Below, in pieces: positions 1 through 10,304 of a DNA stretch of 64,000 nucleotides. This DNA is from Girardinichthys multiradiatus (lineage: Eukaryota; Chordata; Actinopteri; Cyprinodontiformes; Goodeidae). The stretch's first letter is position 1; each line of letters starts with the position of its first letter. The stretch covers positions 14,719,390-14,783,389 of the forward strand of contig NC_061816.1 in assembly GCF_021462225.1 (NCBI RefSeq). The letters run 5' to 3'. The notes under the pieces are model-generated. The model worked only from the letters and a program-made list of their open reading frames with translations. It was not told the DNA's origin and did no database searches. Position numbers and translations under genes: made by a program.

Positions 1-254
1 TTGTAGTGTGCATTTAAAAAGAAAAACAGAACCCTCAATTTCTACATGCAACTTAACCCTTAGAGGTGAGCGCAGGCAGAGGTTAGGTTCATAAAATACA
101 CTCCCTCTTGATGCCATTGAGCACACCCACCCCCAAGGCCCCACATGTGAATGTCATGAAAATGCTCTAAGTCAGAGTGTCTAAGTTGTAGAATAAAATT
201 GGTGTGCAGGCTGCCATGGGACCGCAGAGATGGAAAACCCACTAGTGTTTTTTT

Positions 255-1155
255 TCAGCACAAAGTCGAGCTTGCTCTAAGTGCAGGTTGGGGTCTTGTG
301 AAACCCTTAGTCTCTGATATTATTTATGGTGCTCATGGGGACTTTCTCAAAGCATTGTCATGGAGAGGAAGGTGTCTGGTTTAGAAACCGCAGGGTCTCA
401 TCTCTGGTTTTTGGCAGATGATGTGGTTTGTTTGGACTTTTCAAGCCATGTCTTTCAGCATGGATTTAAACACTCAGCTCAGTTAGAAGTGAGTGGTATG
501 AGTGTCCACTCATGAAAGTGTGAGGCTATGGTGTTTAACTCGAAAGTGATAGAAAGCTAGCTCTGGGTTGGGAGTTCTTCTCTGCCTCAAGTGGCGAAGT
601 TCAAATACCTTGGTTTCTTCATCACGAGTAACAGGATGGAATACAAGATCAATAGACAATTGTAGCTTCATCAGCTGAACAGAAAGGTGAAACTCTCGAT
701 TCACAGATCCATCTACCTTCCAACTCTCAGAGATCCTAATCTCTTTTGAGATTAGGATTATGACTGAAAGGACAAGATGCCAAATAAAGTGGGCTGAAAA
801 GAGCTCCCTCTGTAGGGTAGGGTGGACTGAGCTTTAAAAATATGGTTGAGGACCTTCACGATTTGCAGGGGACCTTGATGTAGAGCCACTATTCCTTTTG
901 CATCGTAATGAATCAGTTGAGGTGATTTGGACTTCTGATCAGTGTGCCTACTGTGAGGATTTATAGGCACATCCCACTGGTAAGTGACCCTGTTGGAAAA
1001 AACAGAACCAGCTTGAGTAACTATACATCTCTTCTGGCCTGATGGGAACACATTGGGAACCAGCAAAATAAGTTGGAGAGTGCCACTAGGGAGGGCGTTG
1101 TCAGGGTTTTCCTTCAAGAGTTACTTTTGTTCTTCAGGTTTCGATAACACAAACA
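255..1155 (+). pseudogene. Rex3 (RTE-clade) LINE ORF2 fragment, old
   Basis: A decayed reverse-transcriptase and C-terminal part of a Rex3 LINE. Read in shifting plus-strand frames it shows, in order, VSSLVF, then LADDVVCLDFSSH around 412-455 (the RT palm, FADD in intact copies), LPQVAKFKYLGFFITSNRM around 582-640, IMTERTRCQIKWAEKSSLCRV around 749-815, and DVEPLFLLHRNESVEVIW around 870-930. The last part, to about 1155, matches the Rex3 C-terminal end only weakly. Each block parallels the better copies at 29150 and 34905. Several stops and frameshifts are present and no 3' microsatellite tail remains. It is the only Rex3 piece here that still covers the palm aspartates. The edges are approximate. 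Confidence 0.7.
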
Positions 1156-2984
1156 GAATTTATATATTCAATCCAGATGCAAAACACTTATTGTGTGAGG
1201 TTCTGGCTTTATCTTGCATGCACCAACTGTCTACAGATTGTAAAAAGATTAGACTTGATAATTGCTGGTTCCATCTTGGTTACCAAAGTTTAGGGATCAA
1301 CACCTGTTTGCTGCTCTTTTTATTGTATTTTTAAAGGCCGTGCAAAGTTTGTATGTCTGTCGTTTTCTTAAAATATGTCCACTTGTACTAGATTTACAAC
1401 AAGCTCAAAGCACAACATATATACACACATATATATATATAAATTATTCTGTTTATAGACTGCCAGGTAGTTACCAGGAGAATACCAGCTGCTGATGTTT
1501 GGAAAAGGCTGTAGGAGTTATGCTATTTATGAAGCAGGTTGATTTACATCACCTAACCTTCCCCAACAACCGCAATGAACACATCTAGTCATAAGATGGT
1601 AATTGAGGTCTGAGACCTTAATGAAAAGTTATCAGGAAGCTTAAAACTCTTCTAGTGCTTGCCGCTTTATGACACCTAAGTTATACTAACAAAATTATTT
1701 CCTACTTTTAACCTCAGATATGGGAAAGGAAAAAAAGATAAATCAATAAATCATTACACATATATAATCTAATGTCTTAGTGCCCTAACTCCTAATGTTA
1801 AGTCAAGCCAAGTTACAATGTCTTTGCTTTCATATGACTTAAACTCACGATTGTGAGTTGTGAGTTTTCAAATGTCCTCCGTCCTTCCCCTCACAAAGTA
1901 GTTCCAACGTTTCACTGGGCTCTGCAAGTGCTGACAGAGATTAATTTGTGTTTGTGTGTGTGTCTGCTGATCGCTCTGTCTCTAAAAAAAAACCTCTGGT
2001 CCAATGGGTAAGTCCGCTAACACATGCAAAGAAACAAGACTCACATACAATCAACGTATAAGATATAATGATGCACACACACAAAATATTCTTAAGTCAT
2101 CAGTAATTCAGGCTGGGAGCGTCGGAGAATGACCTTGTGTCTAGACCTTAATGCTGTTCTTCACCAACGAGTTATGACCAAAAGGCACGGCTGTCCTTCA
2201 TTACACCCACAATTCTCCTTCAAACTTATTTAGACGGAGTCAACTTTGACCTGTATCCCATAAGACTTTGTTCCTTGAGCCGCCGAAATGTCTTCAAGGA
2301 TGAGTTGAGCTCCAAACCAAATGAACATATTCTACCTTTAAACTTTTGTGATTTGACTTGCCAAGTTTCTCAGAAATGGCATAAATGTATTTGCCCTAGC
2401 GGGGCAACTTATGAAGGTTACAGCACCAAAATACACACTGGAGTGACAATGCTATGAAAACTGAGCTATCACTTGCAGCACAGTAGATGTTCATGGACTT
2501 CTACAAACACTTTGACATGCAAAGCGTGAGTGGCAGTCATGAACATGCAATGAGAAGGATGTACAAACACTAATGGCTTCTGTATGTTTTACAGTTCTGC
2601 ATGCACAAAAACACTGAAATGTATTATTTGTAATATGTTTGTAATATTTTTATGTCCACTGTACCCAAAAGGTGCTGACATACTTTGTAAGCGAGTGGCT
2701 TGGACCTCGTTAAATATGTGCTCACATTCCACTCAGAGATATACAGTTCTCACTACAGCCTCTTATGGGGTGTTAATGTGCTGGTTGGTACACTGTTTGC
2801 CTGAGGTGAAGAATAGGACAACTGAAAAGAGAATAATGTATCATTTCCTACTAGAATATTGATGCAGCTTTTGTATGCTTTTTCCAGGGAGATGAATTAT
2901 CCAAACTTGGAAAACACTAAATTTCCTCATAAGTATTTGTTAAACTTTACTATTGTAGCGGTGATCCACCTTCTAGACAACGAG
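1156..2984. other. No gene recognised; short AT/AC microsatellite
   Basis: I see no coding similarity or repeat family. A short (CA)/(TA) microsatellite lies at about 1417-1442. Open frames at 2275-2457 and 2584-2862 are short and resemble nothing I know. A complete Ty1/copia element would have its gag and 5' LTR here, but neither is recognisable. Confidence 0.4.
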
Positions 2985-3005
2985 GGATGACAGCAAAGAG
3001 CACAG

Positions 3006-3621
3006 CTGCGAGAAGCACTCTACATGCCATTGTATCCACAATAAATTTTCTCAGTCGCAAGGGCAGCAAATGGAGGAGCAACTATCACCTTCCAGCAGGG
3101 GAACTGTCATGTGATGGACAAAGATGGACTCAGGTTTGACATATGAAAGTGGTAACCTGTACTATTTACCCACAATTGAGGTTGTGACAGATGAATGCAA
3201 AGTATGCCATGATTTGCAGACTTGGCATGATATTTTGGGCCATTGCAATTATGAGGATGTAGAAAAGCTTCAAAAGATAGTTAAAGGTATGGAGATAAAA
3301 GGAAGCAAAACTAAACCAGGGCAGTTATGTGAGGTGTGTACAAAAGGGAAATTCACCCAGACTAGAAACAGAGAGCCAGACATAAAGGCTGACACACCTT
3401 TACAACTAGTTCACACTGATCTAACAGGCCCCATGTCAACACCCAACATAGAAGGTTACAGATATGCACAGTCATTTACAGACGATTATTCTGGCATTAT
3501 CATGGTCTATTTTTTGAAGTCCAAGACTGATACTCTTCAAGCCACTGAGAAATATTTGGCAGACATGGCACCTTATGGGGAAGTGAAGTGTATCCGCTCA
3601 GTTTACAAACAAAGAGTATAG
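3006..3621 (+). pseudogene. Ty1/copia GAG-pre-integrase and integrase N-terminal half
   Basis: A first stretch reads EALYMPLYPQ, a stop, IFSVARAANGGATITFQQ, then NCHVMDKDG, the usual lead-in to the GAG-pre-integrase domain. After a frameshift comes SGNLYYLPT and a zinc-binding pattern (WHDILGHCN ... LCEVCTKGK; two His, two Cys). The integrase core then starts with LVHTDLTGPMS, which holds the first catalytic Asp, and FTDDYSG. The frame ends at 3621, just after YGEVKCIRS. In family members the next residues are an acidic D-N-G-T-E motif with the second catalytic Asp. Here the text jumps to a sequence that fits only downstream of that motif, so a short deletion of roughly 14 nt is inferred. Confidence 0.85.
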
Positions 3622-3625
3622 AGCT

Positions 3626-4660
3626 ATGTTAACCAAGAATAAGATCAGGCATGAGACTTCGGCACCTTATTCACCACACCAGAATGGAACAGCAGAGAGA
3701 GCTTGGAGAACCCTCAATGACATGTCCAGATGTCTGTTACTACAACGTAAGTTACCAGATACGTTTTGGAACTATGCTATGCAAGCCGCAGCATATGTGA
3801 GGAACAGATGCTACAACAGACGAAAAGATAAGACACCTTATAAAATGATCTCAGGAAAACAACCAAATGTGTCCAAGTTGCAGAAATTTGGGTCACAGTG
3901 TTATGCTTACAAGCAGGAGAAGAGCAAGTTTGACTCAAGAAGTGAGCAAGGTGTCTTTATCGGTTATGACAAAAACAGCCCGGCGTATCTAGTGTATTAT
4001 CCTAACACTGAAAAGATACAGAAACATAGACTGGTAAGATTCACAACTAAAACAACAAGAGAAGAAGAGTCACAAACTGAGCCTACCATAGAATATGTTC
4101 AAGAGGATCTGTACACAAGAACTCTTGCAAAAGACGATGGAAGTGTTGAAAATGAACCTGATAAAAGATATATTTCTGAGGTTGCACCAGAACAGACTGT
4201 GACTAGAAGGAACCCACCAAGAAACAGAAAGAAACCAGAGCACCTACAGGATTTTGAGACTGAGGATGCAGTAGATAAACTACAAATGAGTGTAGACTCT
4301 TGTTACAGAGCAGTTTGCAATATTCCTCAAACTTATATGGAAGCTATTGCATCGCCTAATTCAAGGCAATGGAAAGAAGCTATGAGAGAGGAAATACAGT
4401 CTCTGAAAGAAAATGAGACTTTCATCCTCACCCAGCTACCACACGGCTAAAAGACAGTGGGGGGAAAATGGGTTTTTGCACTAAAAAATGAGGTTGATGG
4501 AACTGATAGATTTAAAGCAAGGTATGTGGCGAAAGGTTACAATCAAAAACAAGGCATCGACTATGAAGAGGCATTTTCACCAACAGCTGACATGACAAGT
4601 GTAAGTGGTTATGCAAAAAGCAGCACAAGAACATCTAATATTACATCAGATGGATGTTAA
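3626..4660 (+). pseudogene. Ty1/copia integrase C-terminal half and RT N-terminus
   Basis: This frame opens after the integrase lesion. It has YSPHQNGTAERAWRTL, containing the catalytic Glu of the DDE triad, then the integrase C-terminal region (VFIGYDKNSPAYLVYYP) and a low-complexity acidic linker. A TAA at 4448-4450 interrupts the frame, but the same frame continues with GGKWVFALKNEVDG, FKARYVAKGYNQKQGIDYEEAFSP, the start of a Ty1/copia-type RT (RVT_2). It then runs into junk after MTSVSG because of a one- or two-base frameshift near 4604. Apart from the single stop this section is well kept, which suggests moderate age. Confidence 0.9.
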
Positions 4661-5443
4661 ATCCGCATATTTGCATGCGCCTATCGAACACGAAATTTAC
4701 ATAGACCAACCAGAAGGTTTTGAGAAAAAGTCTAAAACAGGAGAAAAACTTGTTTGCAAGCTACAAAAGTCTCTCTATGGTCTAAAACAATCAGGCAGAA
4801 ATTGGAATGATTTACTGCATGTTTACTTGAGTGAAAATGGTTACAAACAAAACCCTAGTGACCAATGTTTGTATAGTAGAGAGAAAAATGGTGAAAAGAT
4901 CATCTTACTGGTATGGGTGGATGACCTTATCATTGCAGCCAACAGTGAGGAGGTTTTGAAGGAAGCTAAGAAGATGCTAAATGAAAAGTTCAAAATGAAA
5001 GACCTAGGAAGACTGAAACATTTTCTGGGAATAGATTTTGATCAAACAGAAGAACAAGTTAAAATGCCACAGAAGAAATATGTCACCAAAATATTAAAGA
5101 GATTTGGAATGGAGGATTGCAAACCAAGAGAGACTCCATGTGAACCAAAGCTAGAGTATTCAGATAATGCAGACAGAATGGAAAATCCAAGAAAGTACAG
5201 AGAAGCAGTGGGGAGTTTAATATATGTGTCCACATGTACATGACCAGTTTTGTGGTCAGTAAACTGGCGCAACACCTCACTGAACCAACAGTAGAGCACT
5301 GGAATACAGTGAAACACGTTATCCGATATCTAAAAGGTACAGCAGAAAAAGAGTTAAGTTTTAAAACAATTAACTCACAAAACCTCGGACTAAAAATTTT
5401 CTGTGATGCTGATTGGGCATCAGATACAACTGGTAGGTGCTAG
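4605..5443 (+). pseudogene. Ty1/copia reverse transcriptase core and start of RNase H
   Basis: The RT palm follows: HQMDVKSAYLHAPIEHEIY (first catalytic Asp), LCKLQKSLYGLKQSGRNW-type text, and LVWVDDLIIAANSEE, where VDD is the Ty1/copia form of the YXDD box. Then comes KFKMKDLGRLKHFLGIDF, typical of the family. A TGA at 5241 ends the frame after GSLIYVSTCT. The text resumes as FVVSKLAQHLTEP and HVIRYLKGT, reaching FCDADWASDTTGR, the start of RNase H with its first Asp. The RT catalytic residues look intact even though the frame is broken. Confidence 0.92.
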
Positions 5444-5820
5444 GTTAAATGATGAAAGTTCTTTGATCTTTTGGAAGACGAAGAAGCAACCAACAGTGGC
5501 ACTGTCTACCTGCGAGGCAGAGTACATTTCATTAGCATCTGCAATACAAGAATGTTTTTTTTCTGGAACAACTTCTGAAGGGCATAGATAGTTACCAGTA
5601 TTCACAAACAAAAGTTTATGAAGACAACCAAGGCACTGTTGCACTGGCTAAGAACCCAGTGAACCGACAGAGATGTAAACATATTGATATTAAGTACCAT
5701 TTTATTAGGGAAGTAGTTAACACTGGACAGGTAGTGCTGCAATATTGAAATGGGTTGGTGCCATCAGGAAAATGTGTAGTTTTACAAAAAATCTGGGCTG
5801 CATGCAACTGGCTGCTGAGG
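5444..5820 (+). pseudogene. Ty1/copia RNase H C-terminal part
   Basis: After a small deletion that removes the segment following DWASDTTGR, the RNase H text continues with SLIFWKTKKQPTVALSTCEA and EYISLASAIQEC. An extra T in a poly-T run near 5555 shifts the frame. Downstream, EDNQGTVALAKNPVNRQ and CKHIDIKYHFIREVVNTGQ follow in the family order. The last recognisable words, near 5780-5815, are FTKNLGCMQL, matching the usual end of Ty1/copia pol. No polypurine tract or 3' LTR is evident after it. Confidence 0.85.
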
Positions 5821-6159
5821 GACCTGCAGGGCCCCCAATGACTGACGTTGGTGACAAAACTGATGCAAATGTGAAAAAAATCATTAGCATTTTAAAGAGT
5901 TTGTGTGGACCACAAGTGTATTAAGTAATGTATTTTGGAGCTTTTTCACTTAGATGATTTAGTAGCTCTAATAGACGCACACAATGAAAGATCTGAATTT
6001 TTCTGCACCCATTGGGGATCCATGGACATGTGTAATTTGGGTCCTCCTGTCTCAGTATATTTGGTAAATGAACTTTTTTTTACCCATATGACTTACCAAC
6101 ATTTTGCTTTTTACACAGAGTCACATTCACCTATCTATCTTAACAAATCTGACATGATC
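5821..6159. other. No gene recognised
   Basis: This would be the 3' LTR position of the Ty1/copia element, but I cannot find a repeated terminal sequence. An open frame at 5935-6162 resembles nothing known. Confidence 0.35.
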
Positions 6160-6232
6160 TAGGCAAGCTGAAACTGAACTCACAACCTTCCAATTGTAAG
6201 AGGACTACTCTTCACATTGAGCCACAGCTGCC
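6160..6232 (-). repeat. tRNA-derived SINE head, minus strand
   Basis: On the minus strand the segment begins GGCAGCTGTGGCTCAATG, which fits a pol III A box, and carries GGTTGTGAGTTCAGTTTC, a decayed B box. The A-box to B-box spacing is tRNA-like. It resembles the head of a common fish SINE whose tail type is seen at 23145-23395. Only the head is present. Confidence 0.5.
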
Positions 6233-7429
6233 CATTAAGACATGTGTAGCAGTGGTTCTCCAAAATTTGACCAGCAGAATTTAGTGTTGCTAAAAAGGAT
6301 TTCCTGATATGAGAAGGTGTTTTCTTAAACCAGGTACAGGACCAGTCAGAGCATCAATAATATATGCACCCATTGAGGGAATAAGACAGAAAAATATTAA
6401 ATGAGGAAGAATAACCTACTGCTCAAGCTAGAGTGGTTAGTAAGAAACAGAGACCAGTGTGCTTGTTTGACATCTGACATTGAAAAACCAAAATATTTGA
6501 TCAGACAGGTTCAAACATTACCCCTCATAGAAGCCAGGGAGTGTTTTAGGGAGAAAGTAAAACTCTAATCAAAGCAGGACAATTGCTCTATAAAACAGCC
6601 TCAGGGAAAGTGAAGCGATGAGCTGCCAAACAGTGATAAAGTGACATCAGTAGCCCACTAATGATAGAAAGAATATTCCCACCAAAGAACTGCAATGAAA
6701 TATTAATGTGAATTTGTTTAGATATATATCATAACCTTTGTTTCAATGTAGTTGGTATAAAAGTAAAGTAATGAGTTTATTGTCTATTATTGCAAACAAT
6801 GGAAAGGCAGAAAGTAAAAGAAATATGTAAAATTCAAACAACAGAATCAATTTAAATTTTCTTTTTATTTCACTTATGTGTTAAATCTACATCCATGCAC
6901 TTGGAGTACACATCCAAAGGCTTCATTTTGCATTTCTAAGGAATATTGAACTATACCCTCTCCTTTTTCAGTCAGCTGATATTTGTTTTTAATTTGAGCA
7001 GAATGCTTTACTAGACAAACGGTCATAACAAACAAGGGTGTGAGACATCCAATAGCCTTAAGCCAGTTTGAAACAGTCTTGTGTGGTAAGGAGGCTAAAT
7101 ATGGCTTAGGGGCCAGATCCACAGAGAAAAATAACACAAACTGGTCTACTTCATGTTCCATGATAACCTACTTCTCACCAAAATGGCACCAGCAGTGTGC
7201 ATGGCGACACATCAGCCTTTTTGTCTCTTTTTTCATCCTGGCTGATGTTAGTTCTCTTTCTTAATATAATTGTTTTAATTACTTGAGAATGTGTGTACAC
7301 AATCGCCAGTTATTAAAAATTTAAAGCATCTTATGAAGTAGCTCTGAAACAGCTTATGACAGGACAAGGTTATAAACCTTCTCCTCCACCCACTGGTTCG
7401 ACTTTTCTGGCCTTTTTGCTTTGCATCCC
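6233..7429. other. No gene recognised
   Basis: AT-rich DNA with no domain, repeat boundary or structured RNA that I can recognise. Short open frames at 6874-7161 (minus) and 7040-7264 (plus) overlap each other and show no known motif. Confidence 0.35.
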
Positions 7430-8515
7430 TGATGTCAAACCCTGGATGACCCAAGGAAGCAGGGAAAACCAGCTGGTAGACGCAACAGATTAAGGGCTCA
7501 TCGTTGTGCTTCTCTTGGATGTGTTGGACCTGTGGAATATACCCGTTGATGCATTTTGCCAGTTTTTCCTGGAGTTCCCTCATACTTGGATCAATCGTTT
7601 CTGGCACTGCTGTTTCCAAAACAACCTCTGACCTGTGGATGTGGTTTGGGTCACAGAAATCTTCGCACCTTTGCCCATCCTCGTGCCCCAAACATTGCCT
7701 GCACCCTTCAAATGGTCTTATGTGATGCTAGATCGCTGGAACATAAGATATTCGTTTTAAAGTACTTCTTCAAGTTATAGCAGCTGGATTTTCTGTGTCT
7801 AACAGAAACACGAATTCGACGTAGTAAGTATGTTGCTTTCTCTGAACTCCTTCCTCCAGATTGTTCTTTCTTCAACCTCGCTCACTTCTCCGGTAGAGGT
7901 GGAGGTCTAGCAACTGTGATTTAGCCGTCATCAAGTTTTACAACCTAATTCATTCTCCAGCTTTGGACTTCAGCTGATTGAATTACATTTAAGCAGTCTG
8001 GTGTTGTGCACTGTTTTTTATCATCCTCCTAAGATTAAATATTTTATATGAGAATTATCCAATTTTATGGCTGGAATTGTTCTTAGGTCTGACCGTCTTC
8101 TAGTCCTTCATGACTTTAATACTCATGTTTGTTGGAATCCAAAACTCTAAGCCAAGGACGTTTTACGTGTTAAAGACGCTTAACTTAAATTAGTGGGTAA
8201 CTGTCCCTACTCACGAAAAAGGACACACTCTTGCTGCTGTCCCTGGGTTTGGATGTGTGTATCTCAGAAGTACGTGACTTGAGTGTCTCAGGTCACGTTC
8301 TTGTACAGTTCACCATTTCACTGCACTGCTCTGTGGAAAAGCTGTATGCTCCAGAATGGAAAAGAAGTGTGCTTAATGCTTCTATAGATAGTCAATTTTC
8401 TGTCATATTCCTCGATTCTGGGATTCTTCTTGTTCTGTCAGAGCCTTGGCTTAATGAATATACAACTGACTGCAGACATGCTGAGAGGAGATGGAAAAAG
8501 ACTAGACAGTAATGT
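7430..8515 (+). pseudogene. L2-like LINE ORF2, start and endonuclease domain
   Basis: Plus-strand words match the N-terminus and apurinic endonuclease of fish L2-type LINEs: a basic stretch KPAGRRNRLRAHRCASL near 7460-7515, LCDARSLEHKIFVLKYFF near 7720-7775, LDFLCLTET, LSELLPPDCSFFNLAHFSGR near 7838-7900, a GDFN-like motif (LVLHDFNTHVC) near 8100-8130, and ISEVRDLSVSGHVLVQFTIS near 8262-8315, followed by YAPEWKRSVLNAS and ERRWKKTRQ. Stops occur throughout the first two thirds. A deletion joins the region after LDSGILLVLS directly to PWLNE. The RT half is missing at this point. A similar LINE resumes at 10305 beyond a Tc1 element. Confidence 0.65.
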
Positions 8516-8997
8516 TTAATGTCTGTGTGCTCGCTGCTAAATACCCCAGTTAAAAGCGAAGGGAGAGCAACTAGTTGTGTTTCACGTTATTTTGCTGAAT
8601 TACAACAACTCAGCACAGCTCGAAAACACCGTTTATGACCAGAGATTTCACATACACTACACGAGAGCGCGTGCGCGCTTACCTCCAAAATAGAACGGTT
8701 GCCAAAGAGATCGGTGCGTTCGATTTAATGGACCGGGAGATTTTACACAGATGGTGCACAGACATAAAAAACCGCCGCTTGCATTAGGACAGAACAAACA
8801 ATAAATTACTTACCATCTACAGACTTTAAAATGAAAACCTCGAAAACAACCGAACTGTCAAATGTTTAATTTAAATGAAATCAAAACTTGATCACAATGC
8901 AGAGAACAATTACTTATTTGATCACATTGTCAGGTGATTCTGATTTCTGCCTTATACAGACAGCCTAAATATATATCTATCTACATATATCTATATA
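8516..8997. other. CpG-richer unclassified segment
   Basis: It separates the L2 endonuclease part from the Tc1 element. Around 8660-8780 it has many CpGs for this window, including AGCGCGTGCGCGCT, an inverted repeat AGCGCG/CGCGCT with a 2-base loop. No coding motif is seen. The end (8965-8997) is a degenerate TATC/TATA microsatellite that abuts the Tc1 terminus. Confidence 0.4.
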
Positions 8998-9028
8998 CAA
9001 GGTTTGGACAATGAAACTGAAACACCTG
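8998..9028 (+). repeat. Left TIR of Tc1/mariner copy 1
   Basis: This pairs with 10152-10182 as an imperfect 31-bp inverted repeat. The conserved core is TTGGACAATGAAA followed by TGAAACACCTG. It is preceded by TATA. Confidence 0.85.
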
Positions 9029-9120
9029 TCATTTTAGTGTGGAAGGTTTCATGGCTAAATTGGACCAACCTGGTAGCCAGTCTTCATTGATTGCACATTG
9101 CACCAGTAAGACACAACATT

Positions 9121-10085
9121 ATGGGTGACATACCAGAGTTCAAACGAGGACAAATTGTTGGTGCACATCTTGCTGGTGCATCTGTGACCAAGACAGCAAG
9201 TCTTTGTGATGTATCAAGAGCCACTGTATCCAGGGTAATGTCAGCATACCACCAAGAAGGACAAACCACATCCAACAGGATTAACTGTGGATGCAAGTTG
9301 AAGCTGTCTGAAAGGGATGTTCGGGTGCTAACCCGGATTGTATCCAAAAAACATAAAACCACGGCTGCTCAAATCACGGCAGAATTAAATGTGCATCTCA
9401 ACTCTCCTGTTTCCACCAGAACTGTCTGTCGGGAGCTCCACAGGGTCAATAGACACGGCCGGGCTGCTATAGCCAAACCTTTGGTCACTCATGCCAATGC
9501 CAAACGTCGGTTTCAATGGTGCAAGGAACCAAAATCTTGGGCTGCGGACAATGTAAAACATGTATTGTTCTCTGATCAGTCCACCTTTACTGTTTTCCCC
9601 ACATCCAGGAGAGTTACGGTGTGGAGAAGCCCCAAAGAAGCGTACCACCCAGACTGTTGCATGCCCAGAGTGAAGCATGGGGGTGGATCAGTGATGGTTT
9701 GGGCTGCCCAATACTTGTGCTAAATGGGCACGTCACTGCCAAGGACTACCGAACCATTCTTGAGGACCATGTGCATCCAATGGTTCAAACATTGTATCCT
9801 GAAGGCGGTGCCGTGTATCAGGATGACATTGCACCAACACACACAGCAAGACTGGTGAAAGATTGGTTTGATGAACATGAAAGTGAAGTTGAACATCTCC
9901 CATGGCCTGCACAGTCACCAGATCTAAATATTATTGAGCCACTTTGGGGTGTTTTGGAGGAGCGAGTCAGGAAAGGTTTTCCTCCACCAGTATCACGTAG
10001 TGACCTGGCCACTATCCTGCAAGAAGAATGGCTTAAAATCCCTTTGACCACTGTGCAGGACTTGTATATGTCATTCCCAAGATGA
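9121..10085 (+). pseudogene. Tc1/mariner transposase (DD36E spacing), frameshifted
   Basis: The start is taken at MGDIPEFKRGQ, the usual start of this fish family. An N-terminal paired-type helix-turn-helix (GASVTKTASLCDVSRATVSR, residues about 19-38) is followed by a second DNA-binding part (SERDVRVLTRIVSKKHKTTA) and the catalytic domain. The first catalytic Asp is in LFSDQSTF, where Gln replaces the usual Glu. Next come KHGGGSVMVWAA, YQDDIAPTHTA with the second Asp, and SPDLNIIEPLW with the Glu. Near 9705 the text jumps from VWAA to a second frame (PILVLNGHVTAKDYRTI). Copy 2 shows that 22 bp are missing here. The rest is open to the stop at 10083-10085, giving about 330 residues in all. Confidence 0.9.
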
Positions 10086-10151
10086 ATTGATGCTGTATTG
10101 GCCGCAAAAGGAGGCCCTACACTATACTAATAAAGTATTGTGGTCTAAAAC

Positions 10152-10182
10152 CAGGTGTTTCAATTTCATTGTCCAACCACTG
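10152..10182 (-). repeat. Right TIR of Tc1/mariner copy 1
   Basis: Read on the minus strand it starts CAGTGGTTGGACAATGAAAT and continues to GAAACACCTG, matching the left TIR at 8998. It is followed by TATATATC. Confidence 0.85.
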
Positions 10183-10304
10183 TATATATCTATATCTATA
10201 TATATGTCCCCAGTGCTTCCCCAGCCCCGCTCTACCTCCGCCCCTAAGTACCGGCAAGAATTTAAAAGTACTTTCACCCCTGGCCATACCTATCTGAAAG
10301 GACT

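Larger units (their letters stand above)
2985..5820 (+). mobile_element. Ty1/copia retrotransposon remnant (pol only)
   Basis: The domain order is end of protease / GAG-pre-integrase, integrase, reverse transcriptase, RNase H. Integrase before RT is the Ty1/copia order and the reverse of Ty3/gypsy. gag, the protease active site and both LTRs are not recognisable, so this is an internal fragment or the ends have decayed. At least eight lesions break the frame: a stop at 3042, a frameshift near 3125-3160, a small deletion near 3605, a stop at 4448, a frameshift near 4604, a stop at 5241, a deletion near 5440 and an extra T near 5555. Ty1/copia is sparse in vertebrates and best known there from fish and amphibians. 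Confidence 0.9.
8998..10182 (+). mobile_element. Tc1/mariner element, copy 1, full length with both TIRs
   Basis: The element is 1185 bp. Its 31-bp terminal inverted repeats contain GGACAATGAAAYTGAAACAC and differ from each other at only a few positions. It is flanked on both sides by TATATA, as expected for insertion at a TA dinucleotide. It encodes one transposase on the plus strand, broken by a 22-bp deletion. Measured from the second Asp of YQDD to the Glu of LNIIE there are 36 residues, so the catalytic spacing is DD36E rather than the DD34E of classic Tc1. A deleted copy lies at 28199-29109. Confidence 0.9.

Noticed and set aside
5821..6300. 3' LTR of the Ty1/copia element
   Set aside because: No matching sequence was found upstream of 3000, and no TG...CA segment of LTR size could be defined.
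7275..7691. 138-codon open frame on the minus strand
   Set aside because: It lies antisense to the start of the L2-like ORF2, whose plus-strand words are recognisable over the same bases. I see no known domain in the minus frame.
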